Positions 7,663 to 16,997 of a stretch of 64,000 nucleotides of DNA are shown here, piece after piece (the first letter of the stretch is position 1; each line of letters opens with the position of its first letter). The stretch is taken from NCBI GenBank assembly GCA_965197865.1, contig CBDANZ010000004.1:124001-188000 (forward strand), written 5' to 3'. This DNA comes from CBDANZ01 sp965197865. Lineage in GTDB: Bacteria; Acidobacteriota; Vicinamibacteria; Vicinamibacterales; CAVVIG01. A model generated the notes under the pieces. The model saw only the letters and a list, made by a program, of their open reading frames with translations. It made no database searches and had not been told where the DNA came from. The translations under genes were made by a program, and so were the position numbers.

Positions 7663-10600
7663 CTAGAACTGCAACGTGCCGAGCAGCAGGAGCGCGTGGG
7701 TCCGCGCGGCGGCAAGGTGTTGTCGGCGTTCCGCCTCCAGGCTCACGGTTGCCGACTGGCCCACCACGAGGCGCCCTCCGAGGCGGTAGCCTCGCGCAGC
7801 CTCGCCGACCAGGCTCAGCCCACCATACGGCGTGAGCACGCTCCGGTCTCGCAAGGCCCCGAAGCCGTACCCAAACTCCGCATCGAGACGCGCGCCCGGC
7901 GCGCTGTGCAGGTGCGGGTCGGTCGCTCCGCGCTCCCACAGCTGCTGTACGCCGCTCGCACTATCGCCCCAGGTCGGCATCAGACTCACCGACTGCCCGC
8001 GGCCGCCGGCCTTGGGCGCGAAGCGGACCAGCCCGCCGACACCCCATTCGCGCAGCGTGCCCCTGTGGATCAAGAGCCAGCGGCCGTGGCCCTCGACGGT
8101 CAGGCCTGCCTCGGGATTCCGGTGCCGGAGTCCGCCCCCCAGCTCCAGGCCGGCTCCGCTTTCCCCGTCACCGCCGTCATGGCGCAGGCCCACCTCGCCC
8201 CACGGGATCAGCGACGCGCCGGAGGATAATGTGTGTTGGTAGCTGACCTCGGCGCCCATTCGCAACCGCTGCATGTCCACCGGCGCCGCGTCGAAGGCCG
8301 TACTGGCGCGCGCGACGTTCATCTGCGCCAGCGCCCACTCTCCCCTGAGCCGCAACGTCGTCGCCCCGCGGGTAAGCAGCCGGCCGCTCACACCCACCAC
8401 ACCAGAGTCCAGCGTCGCGGGGCTCGTGAGGACGTTCCCGGCCGCCGCGTCCACGACCCGCAGGTCCCCCCAGGCATGACCGACTGTTCCCCACACGTCC
8501 AGGTCGGGCAACACCGACCAGGCTAGGTAGGGATGGATGCTGACCAACCCCAACGCGTATGTGCCGCGACCGGCGTCCAGGTTCCGGCCGCCGCCCTGAT
8601 AGTCAAATGAGCCCCTCGACCGTGAAAAGGACACTCCGGCAAGGAGGCCGGGGCCGATCCGTGCGTCCGCTCCCGCGTGCCAACTCGACACGGCGCCGTC
8701 CCAGGTAATCCCGCCGCCCCGGCCGCCGCCCCCCAGGTTCTGGTAGTCGGCGCACCACCACGCCGCGAAACGCCCCTCGCCGTCTTCTTCCTCCTGCGAT
8801 TGCATCAGGAACAGCGAGTCGTCGAACGCTTGCACCAGCGTCGGCGACTGGACCCCAGGTACCGCCCACTGGCCGGAGCGAGCCTCTGGTGAGAGCGCAA
8901 GGTGGGCGGATAATTCCGTTGACGTGCCCCTGGGGGCGGAACCAGAGAGCACCTGATCGATGCGGCACCTGACCGCGCTGAACGCCAGCGCCCGGCCAAC
9001 CTCCGGCAGGACGACATCGTTGACCACCTCGATACGTCGCTCATCGTCGTCGGTGATCGTTCCCGTTGCTGTCCCGTCCGCGACCGTTGCTCCCGCCGGA
9101 TCGCGCAGCTGCACCGTGAACCCTTCGGTCTCTTCCGCCGTAGCGTCTTCGAGGGTCGGCACCGCGATGGTCTTGTTCGTCTCGCCCGCGTCGAAGCGCA
9201 GCGTTCCCTCGGTTGCCACGTAGTCGAATCCCGCCGCCGCCGTCCCGTCCATGGTGCGGTACGCGACCGCTACTGCCGCGCCGCTCGCTGCGCTCAGCCG
9301 CACGACGAATTTTGCCGTTTCGCCTTCGCGCACCGCCGGCGCATCGTCAATCGACAGCCCCGGGGGCTCATCGTCGTCGGTGATCGTTCCCGTTGCTGTC
9401 TCGTCCGCGACCGTCGCTCCCGCCGGATCGCGCAGCTGCACCGTGAACCCTTCGGTCTCTTCCGCCGTGGCGTCTTCGAGGGTCGGCACCGCGATGGTCT
9501 TGTTCGTCTCGCCCGCGTCGAAGCGCAGCGTTCCCTCGGTTGCCACGTAGTCGAATCCCGCCGCCGCCGTCCCGTCCCTCGTCTCGTAGGCGACCGTCAC
9601 CAACTTGTCGCTCGCTGCGCTCAGCCGCACGACGAATTTTGCCGTTTCGCCTTCGCGCACCGCCGGCGCATCGTCAATCGACAGCCCCGGGGGCTCATCG
9701 TCGTCGGTGATCGTTCCCGTTGCTGTCTCGTCCGCGACCGTCGCTCCCGCCGGATCGCGCAGCTGCACCGTGAACCCTTCGGTCTCTTCCGCCGTGGCGT
9801 CTTCGAGGGTCGGCACCGCGATGGTCTTGTTCGTCTCGCCCGCGTCGAAGCGCAGCGTTCCCTCGGTTGCCACGTAGTCGAATCCCGCCGCCGCCGTCCC
9901 GTCCCTCGTCTCGTAGGCGACCGTCACCAACTTGTCGCTCGCTGCGCTCAGCCGCACGACGAATTTTGCCGTTTCGCCTTCGCGCACCGCCGGCGCATCG
10001 TCAATCGACAGCCCCGGGGGCTCATCGTCGTCGGTGATCGTTCCCGTTGCTGTCCCGTCCGCGACCGTCGCTCCCGCCGGATCGCGCAGCTGCACCGTGA
10101 ACCCTTCGGTCTCTTCCGCCGTGGCGTCTTCGAGGGTCGGCACCGCGATGGTCTTGTTCGTCTCGCCCGCGTCGAAGCGCAGCGTTCCCTCGGTTGCCAC
10201 GTAGTCGAATCCCGCCGCCGCCGTCCCGTCCCTCGTCTCGTAGGCGACCGTCACCAACTTGTCGCTCGCTGCGCTCAGCCGCACGACGAATTTTGCCGTT
10301 TCGCCTTCGCGCACCGCCGGCGCATCGTCAATCGACAGCCCCGGGGGCTCATCGTCGTCGGTGATCGTTCCCGTTGCTGTCCCGTCCGCGACCGTCGCTC
10401 CCGCCGGATCGCGCAGCTGCACCGTGAACCCTTCGGTCTCTTCCGCCGTGGCGTCTTCGAGGGTCGGCACCGCGATGGTCTTGTTCGTCTCGCCCGCGTC
10501 GAAGCGCAGCGTTCCCTCGGTTGCCACGTAGTCGAATCCCGCCGCCGCCGTCCCGTCCATGGTGCGGTACGCGACCGCTACTGCCGCGCCGCTCGCTGCG

Positions 10601-11304
10601 CTCAGCCGCACGACGAATTTTGCCGTTTCGCCTTCGCGCACCGCCGGCGCATCGTCAATCGACAGCCCCGGGGGCTCATCGTCCCCGCCGCCACCGCCAC
10701 CATTTCCGTCACCACCTCCGCCGCCACTGTCGATGATCCGTACCGTTACCGGAGCAATGCCGTGCAAGGAAGGGGGGCAATTGGTGTGCTCGTCCCACAC
10801 CTCATGGGTGACGTTGACGGGCTCGCCGTCTGCGTCGCTGTCCTCCGTGGCATATATCGTGACGCTGCGCCACGGCGTCGGCCCGCTGCCGTTCTTATTG
10901 ATCTCCCAGCCGACCGACGGCACCCACCAGATGCCCTTCTCCGCGAGCACGCCGTCGATGTAGACGGCTCCGTCGACGTGCACCCGGACCCACCAGCCGC
11001 TGGCCTCCGGCTGCTTGTTGAGCCTCAGGTAGTACGTGGCCGATTGCTCTTTCCTGATGGGCAGATTCAGGCTGCGCACCCCATCGGTCGCGTCCATGCT
11101 CCTCGACAACTCCACTGTCCCTCCGGTCTCGGCCCAGTCGTCGATCGGGTAGGGGGTCTGGGCGTGGAGTGACGTGAGGGCCGTGTGCGACACCAGCGCA
11201 AGAGCAATGAGGGTGGAGATGACGAGATACCGCAGGCGGGATGGAGCGCCAGCCTCGCAGGGGGCGAGCACGGGACCAGTCTGGCAGGTCGGCGCGCGGT
11301 CCAT
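7663..11304 (-). CDS. autotransporter with five Calx-beta repeats
   Basis: 1,213 residues from ATG 11304. A hydrophobic export signal (YLVISTLIALALVSHTALTS) is followed by a pre-domain of about 140 residues and a Gly-rich linker. Five nearly identical 109-residue Calx-beta units (about residues 208-755) share a FDYVATEGTLRFDAGETN core and DDDEPP joints. A C-terminal barrel of some 380 residues ends in the outer-membrane signature LLLLGTLQF. Calx-beta domains bind calcium; the predicted role is a surface-exposed adhesive passenger. The frame is open upstream to 11601; 11304 is chosen because it leaves a plausible n-region, but this ATG lies in a CRISPR-like repeat, so a nearby GTG cannot be excluded. 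Confidence 0.8.
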   Translation of the reverse strand: MDRAPTCQTGPVLAPCEAGAPSRLRYLVISTLIALALVSHTALTSLHAQTPYPIDDWAETGGTVELSRSMDATDGVRSLNLPIRKEQSATYYLRLNKQPEASGWWVRVHVDGAVYIDGVLAEKGIWWVPSVGWEINKNGSGPTPWRSVTIYATEDSDADGEPVNVTHEVWDEHTNCPPSLHGIAPVTVRIIDSGGGGGDGNGGGGGGDDEPPGLSIDDAPAVREGETAKFVVRLSAASGAAVAVAYRTMDGTAAAGFDYVATEGTLRFDAGETNKTIAVPTLEDATAEETEGFTVQLRDPAGATVADGTATGTITDDDEPPGLSIDDAPAVREGETAKFVVRLSAASDKLVTVAYETRDGTAAAGFDYVATEGTLRFDAGETNKTIAVPTLEDATAEETEGFTVQLRDPAGATVADGTATGTITDDDEPPGLSIDDAPAVREGETAKFVVRLSAASDKLVTVAYETRDGTAAAGFDYVATEGTLRFDAGETNKTIAVPTLEDATAEETEGFTVQLRDPAGATVADETATGTITDDDEPPGLSIDDAPAVREGETAKFVVRLSAASDKLVTVAYETRDGTAAAGFDYVATEGTLRFDAGETNKTIAVPTLEDATAEETEGFTVQLRDPAGATVADETATGTITDDDEPPGLSIDDAPAVREGETAKFVVRLSAASGAAVAVAYRTMDGTAAAGFDYVATEGTLRFDAGETNKTIAVPTLEDATAEETEGFTVQLRDPAGATVADGTATGTITDDDERRIEVVNDVVLPEVGRALAFSAVRCRIDQVLSGSAPRGTSTELSAHLALSPEARSGQWAVPGVQSPTLVQAFDDSLFLMQSQEEEDGEGRFAAWWCADYQNLGGGGRGGGITWDGAVSSWHAGADARIGPGLLAGVSFSRSRGSFDYQGGGRNLDAGRGTYALGLVSIHPYLAWSVLPDLDVWGTVGHAWGDLRVVDAAAGNVLTSPATLDSGVVGVSGRLLTRGATTLRLRGEWALAQMNVARASTAFDAAPVDMQRLRMGAEVSYQHTLSSGASLIPWGEVGLRHDGGDGESGAGLELGGGLRHRNPEAGLTVEGHGRWLLIHRGTLREWGVGGLVRFAPKAGGRGQSVSLMPTWGDSASGVQQLWERGATDPHLHSAPGARLDAEFGYGFGALRDRSVLTPYGGLSLVGEAARGYRLGGRLVVGQSATVSLEAERRQHLAAARTHALLLLGTLQF
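9040..10680 (-). repeat. five tandem 327-bp Calx-beta repeats
   Basis: The block starting GGCTCATCGTCGTCGGTGAT recurs at about 9038, 9366, 9693, 10020 and 10347, exactly 327 bases apart. Units differ at only a few bases. The two outer units encode GAAVAVAYRTMDG and the three middle ones DKLVTVAYETRDG. Such identity implies recent duplication or gene conversion, and the copy number may vary. Confidence 0.95.
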
Positions 11305-11386
11305 CCCCGCGCGTACGGGGGACACGTGACGACCCGACACGATCCATGTCGCAACCCCAGTCCATCCCCTCGCGGCCCAGGCCGAC
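11297..11386 (-). CRISPR. possible relic of a type I-E CRISPR: one repeat, one spacer, one degenerate repeat
   Basis: On the minus strand, 11325-11297 is a 29-nt sequence containing CCCCGTACGCGCGGGG and ending GGGGATGGACCG, close to the 29-nt type I-E repeat class. Exactly 32 nt upstream (11326-11357, the I-E spacer length), 11386-11358 ends GGGGATGGACTG and matches the first repeat at 20 of 29 positions. No further repeat occurs at the next 61-nt step on either side, and no cas gene is in the window. Two units could be chance, so confidence is modest. Confidence 0.35.
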
Positions 11387-11664
11387 GGTTGGCTGCCAGG
11401 GAAGCGTCGAACGCACCGGACTGCGACCAGCGCCATGGTCCGCGTTGCGCCCAGTCGGCCGTGGTGCGGCGTCACCGAGCGCGACCAGGAAGTACAAAAC
11501 CGGCGTGCATGGAGAAGTAGCCGCGCCTGACGGCTGCTGTGAAAACTACCGGTCGAGGTCATGTCCCCGGCTGCGCCTTGCGCCTTGAATAAGACTCTCA
11601 ATTCGACCCTCCACGCGGTCCGGCCGGTCCCCGTCCTTCCGCTTTTTCTCAGCCTCGGGGTGGA

Positions 11665-11910
11665 TCATCGAAAAAGTTCTTCCAACTCGCTCGTAACACT
11701 GTTGGAGGCGTCGATCATTCTGTTGACGTTCTTCAAAAGTGAGTCGTAGGCGTCGGTCAAGGTCGTGACACGTACGCCCAACTCTCCGATCCATGTGGCG
11801 TGTTTCTCCTGCTCCTGCGTGTACTGCCCGGCCAACTGTCGCACGTGTTCGCCCAAGTTCGCGACCTGCCCGGCCGCGAGGCCGAATGGCTCGCCCTTGT
11901 CGCCTTGCAT
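11665..11910 (-). CDS. small coiled-coil protein, uncharacterised
   Basis: 81-residue frame from ATG 11910 (MQGDKGEPFGLAAGQ) that is almost all helical heptads: VANLGEHVRQLAGQYTQEQE, then WIGELGVRVTTLTDAY and LLKNVNRMIDASNS. No membrane segment or known domain is visible. It lies just downstream of an IS3 fragment and may be the intact or truncated end of a longer protein. Function unknown. Confidence 0.45.
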   Translation of the reverse strand: MQGDKGEPFGLAAGQVANLGEHVRQLAGQYTQEQEKHATWIGELGVRVTTLTDAYDSLLKNVNRMIDASNSVTSELEELFR

Positions 11911-11966
11911 AGCGGCGCGTTTACGCGCGCGTGTACCGCACCCGGTTGCTTGGACACACGTTTGCG

Positions 11967-12523
11967 CTACGCGGCATGGCGTAGCTCGTATTGCTCGCGC
12001 GCTTCGAGCGGCGTGCGATACGCCAGCTTTTCGAGGCGCCAGCACTGGTTGTAGCGTTCGACGAACTCGGCGACGGCCGCGCGCACGTCGGCGAGGTTTC
12101 GAAAGACCCGGCCGTAGACGGCTTGCTCCTTGAGCGTGCGATTCCAGCGCTCGACGACGCCGTTGGTTTCGGGTTCTTCAACGAAGCTGAAGCTGGGGTG
12201 GATGCCCCAGTACCGAATCTGATTGAGGAAGTGGTCCGACAGATACTGGCTGCCGTGATCCATCCGTAGCGCCAGCCCGCGGGCCACGTCCGCCTCGACC
12301 GAGCCGTAGTGTCGCCGGAGTCCTTGCGCGACCGGCTCGAGGGCCGCGAAACGGTTCCCCACCTTGCACACATGCCAGCCCACGCACTCGGCGTTCCAGT
12401 GGTCGACTACCGCGAAGGTCCAGACCCAGCCGTCCTCCGCCGTGAACACCCGCACGCCGTCGGTACCCCACATGACGTCGGGCGCCGAGGTGCCAATCGT
12501 CCCCTCGTGCGCTTGCCGAAATA
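11967..12523 (-). pseudogene. IS3-family transposase (OrfB), 5'-truncated
   Basis: The minus frame holds the integrase core: APDVMWGTDGVRV (first Asp), LALRMDHGSQYLSDHF (second Asp) and VEEPETNGVVERWNRTLKEQ (Glu), then YNQCWRLEKLAYRTP. The N-terminal helix-turn-helix part and OrfA are missing beyond about 12523, so the element is dead although the core looks intact. Confidence 0.8.
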
Positions 12524-12928
12524 ACGCTCACAATATCATTACCAGAATCAGCAGTGCGATCGTTCAACGACGAACTGGCGCGGCTCACAAGCGGGGCACA
12601 ATGAGGCCCAAAGAAGGCTCGGTAGCGCGTTGTCCGGAGCGTGACACGGGGGCTGCGCGACGGTCCGTGTACGAGGCGCGGTCTCGCGCGCGGGTACGGC
12701 GGCGCTGGCCGGCGTTGGTGCACGGCTCCTCAGCTTGGCGCCCGTGGGCGAGCGTCGAGGTCCTGGCCGTGTTGAGGGCCCGTGGCGCACGATCTCGCTA
12801 TGAAGTCGAGGATTCAACCGAAGTACAAGACGAAATACCACGTCGGGAATTGGCCGGCATACGACCGAGCGCTGGTCCAGCGAGGCGACGTGACGCTGTG
12901 GCTGTCTGCCGACGCGCGGGACGCGTGG

Positions 12929-14257
12929 GAGCCTGTCAGTAATTTTGTGTTTGTGAGCCATGCTGACTCCCGAAAGGGGAAGGAGCGAGTATGGCGAAGG
13001 AGAAGCAAGAGACCAGGTTTAGCGCCGAGCTGCTGGATGAACTACTGGAGGGGCAAGACGCCGCGACGGTGTTGCGCTCCGACGGACTGGTAGGGGATCT
13101 GAAGAGGGCGTTGGCCGAACGGATGCTGAACGCCGAGATGGACGTGCATCTCGGTGGGGAGACCGAGCAGGACGGCGGCAACCATCGAAACGGCTCGAGC
13201 CGGAAGACGGTACTCAGCGACGACGGCGAGCTGGTGCTGTCGATTCCCCGAGACCGACACGGCCGCTTCGATCCCGCCCTGATCCGGAAGTATCAACGAA
13301 GATTTCCGGGGTTCGACGACAAGATCGTCGCGTTGTATGCCCGGGGGATGAGCACGCGCGACATCCAGGCGCATGTCGGCGAGCTCTACGGCATCGCGAT
13401 TTCGCCGAACCTCGTTTCGGTGGTGACGGATTCGGTCATCGACGAAGTTCGAGCGTGGCAGGCGCGGCCGCTGGAGTCGACCTACGCGATCGTGTACTTC
13501 GATGCGCTGCGGGTCAAGATCCGTGACGAGGGCCTGGTACGCAACAAGGCCGTATACCTGGCCATCGGCGTGCGGTGTTCCGGGCACAAGGACATCCTCG
13601 GCCTGTGGATCGAGCAGACCGAAGGCGCCAAGTTCTGGCTGCGCGTGATGAACGACCTCAAGGCCCGCGGAGTGCAGGATATTCTGCTCGCCATCGTTGA
13701 TGGGCTGCAGGGATTTCCCGACGCGATCACCGCCGTGTTCCCGGACACGATCGTGCAGACCTGCATCGTGCACCTGATCCGGAATTCGATCCGCCTGGCG
13801 GCCTGGAAGGACCGCAAGCCCTTGGTTCAGGCTCTGAAGCCGGTCTACCAGGCCGACGATGCCGCGACGGCCGAACAGGCGCTGGGCGCATTCGAAGGCG
13901 GCGAGTGGGGACGGCGTTTCCCGACCGTGGTCCAGAGCTGGCAGCGCCACTGGGACCGGATCATTCCGTTCTTCGCTTTCCCCGCGGCCGTGCGGAAGAT
14001 CGTGTACACGACGAACGCGATCGAGAGCCTGCACAGCGGCGTGCGCAAGAGCATCCGGAACAAAGGGCATTTCCCGAGCGACGAGGCCGCCACGAAACTC
14101 ATCTGGCTGGCCTTGCGCCATCTCACGGCGAAGTGGAAGAATCCCCCGGTCGCCTGGGCGGCGGCCAGGGTACAATTCGCGATTCAGTTCGGCGATCGAT
14201 TCAGGCTGGGGGACTAACTAACGGCAATAGCTCACACACAAAATTTCTGACACCCCC
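12929..14257 (+). mobile_element. IS256-family element, copy 1 (1,329 bp), in IS5
   Basis: The ends are GAGCCTGTCAGTAATTTTG and, on the other strand, GGGGGTGTCAGAAATTTTG, an imperfect inverted repeat of ~25 bp. The 8-bp target duplication ACGCGTGG occurs at 12921-12928 and 14258-14265, so the insertion is recent and unrearranged. Confidence 0.95.
12991..14217 (+). CDS. IS256-family (mutator) transposase
   Basis: 408 residues with family blocks in order: LSDDGELVLSIPRDRHGRF, YARGMSTRDIQAHVGELYGI, the first aspartate in IVYFDALRVKI, the second in LLAIVDGLQGFPDAI, CIVHLIRNS, and the glutamate region YTTNAIESLHSGVRKSIRNK. The frame is complete. Nearly identical copies lie at 17038 (two residues differ, GAFGGGKWG against GAFEGGEWG) and 46253, so all three are recent. 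Confidence 0.95.
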   Translation: MAKEKQETRFSAELLDELLEGQDAATVLRSDGLVGDLKRALAERMLNAEMDVHLGGETEQDGGNHRNGSSRKTVLSDDGELVLSIPRDRHGRFDPALIRKYQRRFPGFDDKIVALYARGMSTRDIQAHVGELYGIAISPNLVSVVTDSVIDEVRAWQARPLESTYAIVYFDALRVKIRDEGLVRNKAVYLAIGVRCSGHKDILGLWIEQTEGAKFWLRVMNDLKARGVQDILLAIVDGLQGFPDAITAVFPDTIVQTCIVHLIRNSIRLAAWKDRKPLVQALKPVYQADDAATAEQALGAFEGGEWGRRFPTVVQSWQRHWDRIIPFFAFPAAVRKIVYTTNAIESLHSGVRKSIRNKGHFPSDEAATKLIWLALRHLTAKWKNPPVAWAAARVQFAIQFGDRFRLGD

Positions 14258-15135
14258 ACGCGTGGCGACCGTCGCCGTCTGGTCAACCGGGCGAGCAGCA
14301 GCGGTTCTCGGATCTCGCGATCAGCACCACGTTGACACTCCGACTTGTCTTCCGTCTGCCCTTGCGCCAAGCGGAGGGCTTTGTGCGGTCGGTCCTCGCC
14401 TCGATGGACGTCGATCTCGAGGCGCCCGACCACACCACACTTTCTCGCCGGAGTCGGTACCTGGCCGTCGGGCTGCACCGCGTCCCGGTCAAGGGGCCGA
14501 TTCATCTCCTCGTCGATAGCACGGGCCTCTCGATCGCCGGCGAAGGTGAGTGGGCCCCGGCCAAGCACGGCGGTCGCGGCCAGCGCGGCTGGAAGAAGCT
14601 CCATCTCGGCGTCGACAGGGCGGGTGTGATCGTGGCCCACACGTTGACCGAGGCGACGGTCGACGACGCGACGACCGGTGTCGGTTTGATCGAGGCGCTC
14701 CACGCCGACCTCGCACGCGTCACGGCCGACGCGGCCTACGACACGATCGCGTTCTACGCGGCGGCCACGGCCCGGGACGCAATCGTCGTGGTCCCTCCGA
14801 ACAAGGCGGCACGGGTGTCGCGACGGAGACCACGGTCGAGCGCTCGGGATCGCACGATCCGGAAGATGAAGCAGATCGGGCGCCGTCGGTGGAAGGCGGA
14901 GGCTGGGTATTATCGGCAGGCCCGCGTGGAGAACGCCGTCTTCCGGTACAAGTCGATCATCGGGGATCGCCTTCGCGCCCGAGCTCCCGGAGGGCAACAA
15001 GCCGAGGTGCTCATCGCGTGCCACATCTTGAATCAGATGACCGACCTGGGAAGGCCAGACTCGTACGCCATCGGCCGATGAAAGTCCCCTGGGTCGGGAT
15101 CGTTCTGGGTGGGGTTCGATTCATGCACCAACGCC

Positions 15136-15420
15136 ACGTGGTGCTGATCGCGAGATCCGAGAACCGCTGCTGCCCGCCCGGTTGACCAGACGGCGACGGT
15201 CGCCACGCGTCCCGCGCATCGGCAGACAGCCACAGCGTCACGTCGCCTCGCTGGACCAGCGCTCGGTCGTATGCCGGCCAATTCCCGACGTGGTATTTCG
15301 TCTTGTACTTCGGTTGAACCCTCGACTTCATAGCGAGATCGTGCGCCACGGGCCCTCAACACGGCCAGGACCTCGACGCTCGCCCACGGGCGCCAAGCTG
15401 AGGAGCCGTGCACCAACGCC
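15136..15420 (-). pseudogene. IS5 5' fragment fused tail-to-tail with the split IS5
   Basis: A minus-strand IS5 start (MKSRVQPKYKTKYHVGNWP from 15331) runs to about RFSDLAISTT and then meets the right end of the plus-strand IS5 at 15135. The outer end CACCAACGCC at 15411-15420 is the normal IS5 left terminus. The rest of this second element has been deleted, leaving an inverted hybrid. Confidence 0.75.
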
Positions 15421-15607
15421 TACTACATCGTCCATGTAAGTCCATAAAGTTTGTGTGAGCGTGTTGTGACTGAGCGGGCGCCTTTCACGTCCCGTACGTA
15501 ACCTTTCGCCCGACGCGCGCTACCCTCCACTCTACCCCTGCGGCGCGGCGGCACCCATCCTGGTGCCTCGGCTGGCTTCGGCCCACCCCTTCGGCAGGAG
15601 TGGAGCA

Positions 15608-15778
15608 GTGAACGCGCAAGACCCCACCGAGCGCGCCGATGCGCGCATCTCCCAGCTGAGCGCGGCGATTCTCCGCATCAGCCAGAGCCTCGAACTGGCT
15701 ACCGTACTGAAGGAGGTCGTCGAGAGCGCCCGCGCGCCAACCGGCGCCCGCGCCGGCGTGGCGCGGCTTCAGCTGGGA
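15608..15778 (+). pseudogene. GAF-domain signalling protein, N-terminal fragment
   Basis: A GTG at 15608 opens a frame with RISQLSAAILRISQSLELAT and VLKEVVESARAPTGAR, the usual lead-in helix and first GAF-domain helix of sensor histidine kinases or GAF-containing regulators. Homology stops after ~55 residues, where sequence from the IS21 end region begins. The rest of the gene is not in the window. Confidence 0.6.
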
Positions 15779-16073
15779 GCGGAACGACGTGCGATGAAGA
15801 AATCTGGCGTGCGGAGAGGAGTGTTGGGTATAAGGGCTCTGATCCGGGCGGCCAAAATGGAAATTCCGGTATGGAGGTGTCCGAACCGCGCACGCCACGA
15901 CTTCTTCCGCTCGTTTGTCAATGGCAACCGAAAACTGCACACTTCGGGGAGATACATCTCGGGCGGAGCGGACGTTCTCCCGTTGATGCCCGTCGGGCGT
16001 TTTGGGCTGGACGCAGGGAGCGGAGCGACCGGAGTCCTGGCCAAAACGCGCCGCGAAGCTGCGCAGCCGGCGG

Positions 16074-16490
16074 TCACGTTGCGACTCCCTCACGCTGTTC
16101 GTCCGACGCTGTCCTGAGCCAGTGCTGATGCTCCCGCATCCGGTAGCTGTTGCCCCGGATGTTGACGATGTGGCAATGGTGCAGCAGCCGGTCGATGAGC
16201 GCCGCCGCCATGATCTCGTCGCCGAGCACGTGTCCCCATTCCTCGAAGCCCTTGTTCGAGGTCAGCACCGTCGACGCCCGCTCGTGTCGGGCGTTGATCA
16301 GCTGGAAGAAGAGCACGGCGCCGTCTTGGCTGACCGGCAGGTAGCCGATCTCGTCGACGACGAGCAGCGCGGGATGCGTCAGCACGCGCAGCCGCCGGGA
16401 CAGCTCACCCGCGGCCCTGGCGTCCATGAGCGAGTCGATCAGGCCTGCCAACGTCCCGTAGTAGACGCGTCGGCCGGCCTCGGCGGGTAT
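16074..16490 (-). pseudogene. istB: IS21 helper ATPase IstB, C-terminal fragment
   Basis: IstB is the AAA+ partner of the IS21 transposase. The minus frame retains VYYGTLAGLIDSL, Walker B LLVVDEIGYLP, FFQLINARHERASTVLTSNK, and sensor/arginine region AALIDRLLHHC ending NSYRMREHQ. The N-terminal ~110 residues with Walker A are missing, cut at 16485 by a miniature element. IstA is absent. Confidence 0.85.
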
Positions 16491-16605
16491 TGTCAAGTTA
16501 ACGAAAAGCTCGTCGCTCGACCCCCAAGATACTGGGCTCCAGCCAGCCGTGAACCCGCCATGCTGGGCATCAAGAACGGCCGTCGGCCTCAACTTGACAA
16601 TACCC
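16485..16605. mobile_element. 121-bp miniature element with IS6-like ends
   Basis: The ends GGGTATTGTCAAGTT (16485) and AACTTGACAATACCC (ending 16605) are perfect 15-bp inverted repeats resembling the termini of the IS6 element at 1050 (GGTATTGTCAGGTTGAGG). The interior has no gene. It is best read as an internally deleted IS6 (MITE) sitting between istB and an IS110 element. Confidence 0.55.
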
Positions 16606-16997
16606 CGAGGAGGTATACCTGTGACCAACCGCATACCCACGCCGCCTGATGCGCGGACGGTGATCGTCGGCGTTGATACGCATAAGCACGTCCACGTCGC
16701 GGTGGCGATTGACAGCTGGGGGATCCGTCTCCGCGATCACGCGTTCGTTGTTGATTCGGGCGGCTACCAGGCGCTGATCACGTGGGCCGAGACCCACGGG
16801 CGGATTGACGCGTTCGGCATCGAAGGCACCGGCAGCTATGGCGCCGGCCTGGCACGTGCGGTGCGCCGCGCGGTCCGTACTGGCGGGGCAGTCGACGGCC
16901 ATCCCGAAGACCGCGGACGGTGCCGTCGAGATGATGCGCCAGCTGAAGATCACGCGGGACACCGCAGTGAAGGCGCGCACCACGGCGATGAACACGC

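Larger units (their letters stand above)
12711..15135 (+). mobile_element. IS5-family element split by an IS256 copy
   Basis: The terminal repeats GGCGTTGGTGCA (12711) and TGCACCAACGCC (ending 15135) match those of the intact copy at 21698-22785. The transposase frame starts at 12800 (MKSRIQPKYKTKYHVGNWP), stops at IS256 (12929-14257), and resumes at 14258 to end near 15081. Removing IS256 with one copy of its 8-bp duplication restores the intact IS5 reading order. Confidence 0.85.

Noticed and set aside
11225..11296. A further CRISPR repeat 61 nt downstream of the I-E-like repeat
   Set aside because: The sequence at the next expected position matches at only a handful of bases, so no third unit can be claimed.
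13042..14175. Long antisense frames (377 codons) opposite each IS256 transposase, also at 17080 and 46295
   Set aside because: They are high-GC shadow frames of a conserved transposase, with no domain of their own.
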